From the NCBI RefSeq assembly GCF_000691225.1, contig NZ_JMSZ01000024.1, positions 62,001 to 126,000 on the forward strand: a stretch of 64,000 nt of DNA, given 5' to 3'. This DNA is from Nitrincola lacisaponensis. GTDB taxonomy: Bacteria > Pseudomonadota > Gammaproteobacteria > Pseudomonadales > Balneatricaceae. Shown piece after piece: positions 58,298 to 64,000 of the stretch. Position 1 is the first letter of the stretch; every line of letters starts with the position of its first letter. The notes under the pieces are model-generated. The model saw nothing but the letters and a program-made list of their open reading frames with translations. It did not search any database and had not been told where the DNA came from. A program made the position numbers and the translations under genes.

Positions 58298-58546
58298 ATG
58301 AAAATCAAAGAATTGATAGAGAAACTTCAGCAGTATGATCCGGAGCAACCCATCGCGTGCTATTCAGAAGACGAAGGACTGAGAGCAGGTGATAGTCCCG
58401 CCCAAATCTTCGAGGTTCTGAATGTATCTGAGGTTGAAGCCGAATCCAGCAGGTTGGATGACGGAACAGGGAAGCCTTGGCTGAAGTTTGGAAAATCTGA
58501 AAACGCGTCAAAATTTGTACTTATTGAAATTACATCCGATGCCTAG
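58298..58546 (+). CDS. Small acidic hypothetical protein (cassette 4)
   Basis: The 82-residue product begins MKIKELIEKLQQYDPEQPIACYSEDEG. Similar small acidic proteins with this opening are frequent in cassette arrays, from general knowledge. The ATG at 58298 has TGGAGT upstream; an in-frame ATG at 58277 is an alternative, and a longer frame starting at 58160 would overlap the previous cassette. Function unknown. Confidence 0.7.
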   Translation: MKIKELIEKLQQYDPEQPIACYSEDEGLRAGDSPAQIFEVLNVSEVEAESSRLDDGTGKPWLKFGKSENASKFVLIEITSDA

Positions 58547-58561
58547 CCCTTGCAGGGTAGC

Positions 58562-58635
58562 ACATAACCAAGCGCATCAATTCGCAGCCTTCGGCTGCCG
58601 GACGCTCGCAAGCTCGCGCCGTTGTGCTTGGCGTT
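58562..58635 (+). other. attC site 4, interrupted by an IS
   Basis: ACATAAC (58562-58568) opens the site and CTTGGCGTT (58627-58635) closes it, with AACCAAGC / GCTTGGC and GCAGCC/GGCTGC helices between. The core is broken: its missing part, GTTAGGC, stands at 60436-60442 just after the IS1182-like element. Confidence 0.78.
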
Positions 58636-60435
58636 GAGGCTGTCGGATAAGTCCCCCAGCCCTTGGCGGGTGGCACAGTGATCCGCTAAGATCAATGAAT
58701 CGACTTTGAGACCAGAGGTGGCAACGGATGGCGCGGTACAAGCACTACGATTACAACCAGACCAAGATGATTCCGCTGCGTTTTGCGGATCAGATCCAAC
58801 CTGGCACCTTTGAATATACGCTGAACCACGTCGTGGATACTGATCTTGATCTCAGCGTGTTTGAATCCCGCTATCGCAATGACGTCAATGGTGCTCCGGC
58901 TTATGATCCGGCAATCTTGCTGAAGGTGGTGTTATTTGCTTACTCCCGAGGGATCACCAGTAGCCGTAAGATAGCTCAAGCGTGTCGTGAGAATGTGATT
59001 TTCATGGCGCTGTCGGCTGACAGCCAACCTCATCACAGCACGATTGCTGAGTTTATCTCCCGTATGGATGAAGTGATTGCACCACTGTTTACGCATGTGC
59101 TGATGGTGTGTGATGGACTCAACCTGATTGGTCGAGAAATGTTTGCCATTGATGGTTGTAAGCTACCGTCCAATGCGGCCAAGGAGTGGAGTGGTACACG
59201 CGCTGAATTAAACCGTAAACAAGCCAAGATAGACCGTGCGGTTTCACGCATGCTGACCGCGCATCAGCAAGGTGACCGTCAGGATCAACCGCCTGAAATC
59301 CTCGCCCGAGAACAGGCCCAGATTGAAAAACTGGAAACAAGATAAAAAAGCACTTAGCGACCGCGCCTGAACGACTCGGTCAGCGTGGCACACCGGTCAA
59401 GGGAAATATCACTGATCCCGATAGTGCAAAAATGAAGACTTCAAGGGGCGTGATACAAGGCTACAACGGTGTCGCTGCTGTTGATAACAAACATCAGATT
59501 ATCGTCCATGCCCACGCTTATGGTGCGGGTCAAGAACAGCACACCCTGGAACCTATGTTGATGGGGATTCATCGCCAGTTCCGGCAGATCGAACCAGGTT
59601 CCTCGATTCTGCGTGAAACCAAGATTACGGCTGACAGTGGATTCCACAGCGATGCCAATATGAAGCTGATCTATCGCTTGGGTATCGATGGCTACATTGC
59701 CGATAACCAGTTCCGTAAACGCGATCCACGCTTTGCTGAATCCGTGACCTTCAAATCAGCTAAAGCTCAGCGACGTAAAGAACGCGGTGGACAGGTAGCA
59801 CAACGCTTCACATCCGCTGACTTTGATTATGATCCGCTGACGGAAACCTGCCGTTGCCCGGCTGGCCAGCCCATGTGGAAACGCTTCAAGGGTTTGATAG
59901 GTGAGCAAGAAACCATCAGCTTCCAGGGTTACCGTCAACACTGTCGAGATTGTTCTCTAAAACATCAATGCCTGCGTAGACCCAATCAACAAGATGGACG
60001 TCAGGTTAGCTTTGCACTGGGTGAGCGCAAACCCCTGTCCAGTTTTATCGAGAAAATGAAGCAGAAGATCGACAGCCCAATGGGCCGCCATATCTACAGC
60101 CAACGATTGGGTACAGTCGAGCCGGTGTTCGGTAACCTGGAAAGTAATAAAGGCTTGAATCGGTTTACTCTGAGGGGTAAATCCAAGGTGAATGCACAGT
60201 GGTTGATGTACTGCATGGTGCATAACCTTGAGAAAATTGCGACTCAGGGACAACAAAGGTATTGAGCTAAGTCATAATCCACCAAATGGTGACTGTGATA
60301 GCCTGAACTGATGAGTATCGACTGTTTGAATGAGTGGCAAAGTTCACTGGTTTGAGCAGGTCACAATTAACAGAATGATGAAGGGGCTGTCGATGCTCGG
60401 GATTTTGATTTCAAAATGTCTAATCCGGCAGGCTC
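58636..60435 (+). mobile_element. IS1182-family insertion sequence
   Basis: The element is about 1.8 kb. The ends are imperfect inverted repeats matching at 13 of 16 bases: GAGGCTGTCGGATAAG at 58636-58651 and the complement of 60420-60435. GTT occurs at both flanks and may be a short target duplication. It holds a disrupted transposase and has inserted in the core of attC 4. Confidence 0.82.
58728..60265 (+). pseudogene. IS1182-family transposase, frameshifted
   Basis: Two frames together give a full DDE transposase. The first (58728-59345, 205 residues) starts ARYKHYDYNQTKMIPLRFADQ and ends LETR-stop. The second continues in the -1 frame from about 59342 (IKKHLATAPERLGQRGTPVKG) through KTSRGVIQGYNGVAAVDNKHQ to 60265. 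The break is at an ATAAAAAAG run at 59342-59350. The stop precedes the A-run, so this looks like a decayed gene rather than programmed frameshifting. The zinc-binding CRDCSLKHQC segment of IS1182 proteins is intact. Confidence 0.88.
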
Positions 60436-60442
60436 GTTAGGC
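60436..60442 (+). other. Remnant right core of attC 4
   Basis: GTTAGGC, a perfect GTTRRRY core, directly follows the IS right end and precedes the next cassette gene. It matches the missing end of attC 4. Confidence 0.75.
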
Positions 60443-60455
60443 ATACGGAGGTTAT

Positions 60456-61481
60456 GTGCCAGTAATAAATTACCCATCGACATGTGATGTCAAGGCAGTT
60501 TTCGATTTTTGTAATGAAATTGAGCAGCATTGTGGTGCGGATAAAGTTGTAATTGATTTCTCCAGCATGGGACGAATAGAGCCATTTACGATGGTTTATG
60601 TTGCGAAATATATCAGGGAGTTTAATCGTAGAAATAAGGATACGGTCGTTTCCTGCATGGGCTATCAATCTAAAGATTACGCGGCTAATATGGCGTTCTT
60701 TAGAGCTTTTGGCCTGAAGCACGGTAGAGAACCTAATTGTGTTGACGGAAATGAAAAGTTTGTTCCTTATACGATTCTTCGGGTTCAGACTATCGTTGAT
60801 GAGGCGACTAAAGAGTGGGAAGCAGAGCAGGAGGTTATAGAGCGGCGCGCCGCTCATCTTGCTGAAATATTAGCGCAGCAAAATAGTGGGCACCTTGTTG
60901 ATGCTCTTACATTTTCAATACGTGAAATAATGCGTAACGTTTATGAACATAGTAAATCGAAGAGTATAGAATATTGCGCACAATATTGGCCTTATTACAG
61001 TAAAGTTGAAATAGCAATTATTGACAACGGTATAGGGCTTAAAGCTTCCCTAAAGAATAACCCTCATGTTCAAATTGAAAATCATAGTGACGCCATCCAG
61101 CAGGCTCTAATGCCAGCGATTTCCAGTAAAAATTATAAGGGAGCAATCATCGATACCAATGATCCTTGGCATAACTCTGGTTTCGGACTTTATATGATCA
61201 ATAGAATTTGTCGCCTGGGTGGTAGTTTCTTAATTTGCTCTGGGGATCATGGCATTAAGCTGGATGAAGTTGGAAAGGAGCACATTGATCTTCCACATAT
61301 ATGCAGGGGAACAGCAGTTAGGATGGTTTTGAATACAAGCAAATTAACTGAGTTAAGTTCAATGCTTGCGAAATTCCGAGATGAGGGTTATGAAATCGCC
61401 AAGCAAATAAAAGGGGTTGGCATGTATGAGGCTTCTGCAGCTTCCCAGATGCTATCACGGGATTTTAACAAAAATGCCTAA
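60456..61481 (+). CDS. STAS-like plus HATPase protein (cassette 5)
   Basis: The 341-residue protein has an N-terminal STAS-like domain (about 1-100; DKVVIDFSSMGRIEPFTMVYVAKYIREF) and a C-terminal GHKL ATPase domain with IREIMRNVYEHSKSK (N box), IAIIDNGIGLKASL (G1 box) and HNSGFGLYMINRICRLGG (G2 box). It resembles an anti-sigma/anti-anti-sigma fusion or signalling ATPase, but no histidine kinase module is present. The start is GTG at 60456 with CGGAGG upstream at 60446-60450. The gene follows the attC 4 core directly; its stop lies in attC 5. Confidence 0.82.
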   Translation: MPVINYPSTCDVKAVFDFCNEIEQHCGADKVVIDFSSMGRIEPFTMVYVAKYIREFNRRNKDTVVSCMGYQSKDYAANMAFFRAFGLKHGREPNCVDGNEKFVPYTILRVQTIVDEATKEWEAEQEVIERRAAHLAEILAQQNSGHLVDALTFSIREIMRNVYEHSKSKSIEYCAQYWPYYSKVEIAIIDNGIGLKASLKNNPHVQIENHSDAIQQALMPAISSKNYKGAIIDTNDPWHNSGFGLYMINRICRLGGSFLICSGDHGIKLDEVGKEHIDLPHICRGTAVRMVLNTSKLTELSSMLAKFRDEGYEIAKQIKGVGMYEASAASQMLSRDFNKNA

Positions 61482-61482
61482 C
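61476..61482 (+). other. Left core of attC 5, split by the IS110 element
   Basis: GCCTAAC is a perfect RYYYAAC core and contains the stop codon of the cassette 5 gene. The rest of the site is found at about 63191-63255, after the IS110-family element. Confidence 0.75.
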
Positions 61483-61499
61483 ACATATGAGCCTCTCGG

Positions 61500-61990
61500 G
61501 AGTCAATAGGTAAAACCGCTCTCCTGGCCACGGTAGCGGCCAGTCTGTTGTCCATCAGCAAGATAGACTGCTTCATCTGTCATTATGGTTGCCAGGCGAT
61601 AGCCTGCAACAAACACATATCGGGGCTCTCTTATCTCATGCTCAATGAGCGCCTGCTGGTTTCAGCTTCCGTACTGATAGCAGGGGCACCACGCCTACAA
61701 GGATGTAGGCGATAGAGCGACGCAGGAAGCCAAAGCCGAGACATTCATCGGTTAACCTGTTGCTGGCACTATTCAAGGCGTCGGGCTTAAAGCCAGTTAG
61801 TTTCAGGCTCAGTACAGGTGCAAACCATCTTGCTGATGGTAGTGCGCGGCGGCAAGGTGTCTAATCAAAGCGCTCTGGCTACGGCTGTGTGCCAGAAGAT
61901 AGGTGATTCAACGTATATGGCTAAGGGTAACCCAATCTTCATTTGAGCATCAGCCAGGGTGTTCCAGTTAGACGTTCAGCTCACCTTGCC
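61500..61990 (-). ncRNA. Structured non-coding end of the IS110 element, possible bridge RNA
   Basis: Nearly 500 bases downstream of the transposase remnant have no supported gene but contain several short perfect hairpins: CTGGCC/GGCCAG (61524-61543), CAGGC/GCCTG (61593-61606), GCCTACA/TGTAGGC (61693-61710) and ACCATC/GATGGT further on. IS1111-type elements encode their bridge RNA in the end downstream of the transposase, so this is where one would expect it. No guide loops were assigned. Confidence 0.45.
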
Positions 61991-61997
61991 CCGCGAC

Positions 61998-63111
61998 TTA
62001 ACCGGTCAGGAAACGTTTTTCATCGAACACCTTTTGATTTTTCAGCATGTAGTACACGCAGCGACCAATTTTGTGCGCCAGAGCCGAGAGGGCTTTGGCT
62101 TTACTCATACGTTTTTGTAGTTTTAACAAGTAGGCTTTTGCCTTGTCGTTACCACGCAGGTATAGCACAGCAATTTCGCCAAAGGCCCACTTCAGATGCG
62201 CATTGCCGATTTTATTGCCCTGAGTGCCGTAGCTTTTACCCGCTGATTCGGCTTTACACTTTATAAGTCGGCTATACGAAGCAAAATCCTGTACCGTGTT
62301 AAAACGACCAATATCACCGACTTCATACAGAATCGTCAGTGCCAGAATGCGACCAATGCCAGGGAAGCTGGTGAGTATGTGGTAATCTCGGCCGTTGTGA
62401 TGCTTGGCATGCTTTTCAATAAAGCACTCGATTGAGCTGAGTTCATGGCGGTAAAACGCGATGATGTTTAAGTCCAGATCGATATTGCGTTGCACGAACG
62501 CATCATCAAAGCAGTTCCGCATCGCTTCCCGAGCGCAAGGATACTTTAGATCCAGGTTATTCGGTGGCAAATTGTATTGGCTGGTGGTGTTTTTCACATG
62601 CGCTTTTAAGTCGTCACCATGACGAACGATACGGGTACGACGACGGAGTAAGTCACGAGCAGCACGCATTTTGGGTGGGTACACATAGGCCAACGGGAAG
62701 TTGCCGCCACGGATAAGGTGAGCGATTTTATAGGAATCGATGCGGTCGTTTTTGGCTTTGCCGCCATGGATGGTGTTGAAAAGTACGTCCTGTACTTTTC
62801 CCTTCGGGCCAGCTAAAGCTGCCCAAATTCTTTCCTGAAGAATTTGTCATATAAAGCGCATGGCCCAGAATAAAGTCGATGCCATGTTGAGCACAGACAT
62901 CGCTAACCCAGTACCAGCAGTGCATGCACACGACACCGACAACAATGTTGCTGATATAGGGCGTTAATAAATCCAGTAAGGGTTCTGGTCGAGCTTTGAT
63001 TTCGCGGTGCAGGATGGTTTCACCGGTTTCATCCAGAATGCAGACGTACAAAGACCGTGCATGCAAATCGATTCCACAATAGTACGGATGTTGTGTAGTA
63101 TAAAAGTTCAT
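61998..63111 (-). pseudogene. IS110-family transposase, disrupted
   Basis: The N-terminal part starts MNFYTTQHPYYCGIDLHARSL and runs to about 62847 (GHALYM); the C-terminal part resumes near 62777 in another frame and includes AYVYPPKMRAARDLLRRR and FPGIGRILALTILYEVGDIGRF. About 70 bases of palindromic sequence separate them. The DEDD tetrad is also damaged: the first D is in CGIDLHA, but the expected E in VVGVE is V (VVGVVCMHCWYW). Inactive. Confidence 0.88.
62778..62846. repeat. Palindromic insertion of about 70 bp in the IS110 transposase
   Basis: Three consecutive hairpins make up the segment: GAAAAGTAC/GTACTTTTC (62778-62800, loop GTCCT), CAGCT/AGCTG flanked by GGG/CCC (62806-62824), and CAAATTCTT/AAGAATTTG (62824-62846). 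The stretch interrupts an otherwise conserved protein region between GHALYM and IHGGKAKND. It may be a miniature mobile element; no family is recognised. Confidence 0.78.
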
Positions 63112-63190
63112 TGGGTCTTCTCCTTTTTGGTTTCGTCGCCTTCCAGCTTAGCCAATCTGGCTAGGCTGGGGAGAAGGCTCAATGAGTATC

Positions 63191-63255
63191 AAAAGGCTGT
63201 TGTCGGACGCACCTACGCTAGCGCTCCGGTGCGCCGCAAAGCCAAGGCGTTAATT
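63191..63255 (+). other. Right part of attC 5
   Basis: CGGACGCACC pairs with GGTGCGCCG around a short loop, and AAGGCGTTAATT ends the site with a GTTAATT core at 63249-63255. AAGGCTGTTG and GCAAAGCC give the outer L''/L' pairing. With GCCTAAC at 61476-61482 it makes one split attC. Confidence 0.7.
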
Positions 63256-63280
63256 TTCAGAATGGAATCCAGAGGTTAAA

Positions 63281-64000
63281 TTGAGTGTAAAGACGAATCA
63301 CAAAAATTTCTTGGATGTTACCTCCTACCCACCACTTGCTTATGGAGTGATTTATTTAGCCAATATTTTGATATTCAGCCTGGTTTATGTATTTATATTC
63401 GCCAATGACTTCAAAGGTGATTCAATAGGTTATGTGCAATCGTTATATTTTAGTGTCGTCACAGTCACTACATTAGGTTTTGGTGATCTGACTCCAAGGC
63501 TTGATGCTGCCCCACTTCTTCTCGTAGTGACTGCTCAAGTTGTTCTGGGAGTTATTACTATTGGTTTATTCTTGAATTCCATATCTCACAAGCTGAGCGA
63601 ACGGAAAGACTTTGCCCAAAGAAAATTTGAAGAAGAAGTTGAAAAGAACACCCTGAAAAAGCTACTAACAATTTTAAAGCCAGCGGTTGTCAGCTATATG
63701 GAAGTTCTTTCCGAAACCTATAAGGTGACAACGACTAGAGTAACAGGTGACTTCGTAAAGTTAGTTCCTGAAAATCTATTTTCTCAAGAATATTATGATC
63801 AAATATCTCGACAAGATTTCTTTTCAAACGAGACTAGATATGGGGAAGATGTAATAACTTGGGGCGAATTTATTGAACAGGAGAATAGTAAGTTCACTGC
63901 CCAGATAGACGACTATTTGAATAAGTTTGCCACGTCACTACCCATTGATTTAATTGAGTTGCTTGTTGGCTTGAAAAATCATCATTTTCTAAATCACTGC
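63281..64000 (+). CDS. Two-TM potassium channel, partial (cassette 6)
   Basis: An open frame starts with TTG at 63281 (AGAGG at 63271-63275) and is still open at the window end, about 240 residues. It has two hydrophobic segments (about 19-41 and 75-100) flanking the selectivity filter TVTTLGFGD, typical of Ion_trans_2 potassium channels. The cytosolic C-terminus is long, charged and not recognised (SERKDFAQRKFEEEVEKNTLKK). It follows attC 5, so it is the next cassette. The start codon and full length are uncertain. Confidence 0.83.
   Translation, partial: MSVKTNHKNFLDVTSYPPLAYGVIYLANILIFSLVYVFIFANDFKGDSIGYVQSLYFSVVTVTTLGFGDLTPRLDAAPLLLVVTAQVVLGVITIGLFLNSISHKLSERKDFAQRKFEEEVEKNTLKKLLTILKPAVVSYMEVLSETYKVTTTRVTGDFVKLVPENLFSQEYYDQISRQDFFSNETRYGEDVITWGEFIEQENSKFTAQIDDYLNKFATSLPIDLIELLVGLKNHHFLNHC

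Larger units (their letters stand above)
61483..63190 (-). mobile_element. IS110-family (IS1111-like) insertion sequence in attC 5
   Basis: About 1.7 kb between the two halves of attC 5. It holds a DEDD-type transposase remnant on the minus strand and subterminal inverted repeats (61488-61497 TGAGCCTCTC against 63171-63181), a mark of the IS1111 subgroup. Exact ends are uncertain by about 10 bases. Members of the IS1111-attC group are known to target cassette attC sites, which fits the position. Confidence 0.78.

Noticed and set aside
59340-59350. Programmed -1 frameshift in the IS1182 transposase
   Set aside because: The zero-frame stop comes before the A-run, there is no heptameric slippery site upstream of it, and IS1182 transposases are normally single-frame.

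Overview
The window looks like chromosome of a marine-type gammaproteobacterium of the Oceanospirillales/Pseudomonas-like part of the class. I infer this from gene order (nrdR-ribD-ribE-ribBX-ribH-nusB-thiL-pgpA-ribA; rplU-rpmA-obgE-proB; murJ-ribF-ileS-lspA-fkpB followed by minor pilins; fabA-fabB; bamD/rluD-pgeF-clpB), from a sodium-type PomAB flagellar stator, and from sigma32, Zur and Fur sites that match gammaproteobacterial consensus. No species is claimed.

Bases 1-53930 are mostly core genome. 1-7175 is a tightly packed plus-strand riboflavin/thiamine block after the tail of glyA. 7166-10091 (minus) is dxs-ispA-xseB, divergent from pomAB. 12020-19692 carries an ABC1-family kinase, a hotdog thioesterase, a membrane-anchored TAXI protein, a SulP transporter with a tandem Usp protein, and two adjacent acyltransferases. 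19668-25000 (minus) holds 5-oxoprolinase pxpABC, fabA-fabB and ispB. 25076-36046 carries tag, rplU-rpmA-obgE-proB, rpsT (minus) and murJ-ribF-ileS-lspA-fkpB. 36114-37993 is a short minor-pilin set. 38025-43225 is an iron-signalling locus: Fur box, FecI-type sigma factor, FecR with a twin-arginine segment, and on the opposite strand a FepA-like receptor with an STN domain co-oriented with a secreted metallo-beta-lactamase-fold hydrolase. 43399-48320 has nadE and a Zur-boxed zinc operon (His-rich DUF2796 protein, ABC ATPase, FtsX-like permease, DUF3299 protein). 48363-53986 has bamD, rluD, pgeF and clpB with a heat-shock promoter.

From about 54380 to the right edge the DNA changes character. 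Genes become AT-rich, of unknown or accessory type, all on the plus strand, and separated by sites resembling integron attC recombination sites (RYYYAAC ... GTTRRRY with an imperfect palindrome between). I read this as a gene-cassette array: (1) a two-gene cassette of unknown function, (2) a YkgJ-like cysteine-cluster protein, (3) an AlbA_2/Schlafen-like putative ATP-binding regulator, (4) a small acidic protein, (5) a STAS-like plus HATPase protein, (6) a two-TM potassium channel running off the window. No integrase gene lies on the clpB side, where one would be expected, so this may be an integrase-less cluster (CALIN).

Two insertion sequences sit in attC sites: an IS1182-like element in the core of the fourth site, and an IS110-family (IS1111-like) element in the fifth. 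Both transposases are broken. The IS110 one carries a palindromic insertion of about 70 bp and lacks the second acidic residue of the DEDD tetrad. The array, and especially its uncharacterised cassettes, is the part most likely to hold something new.
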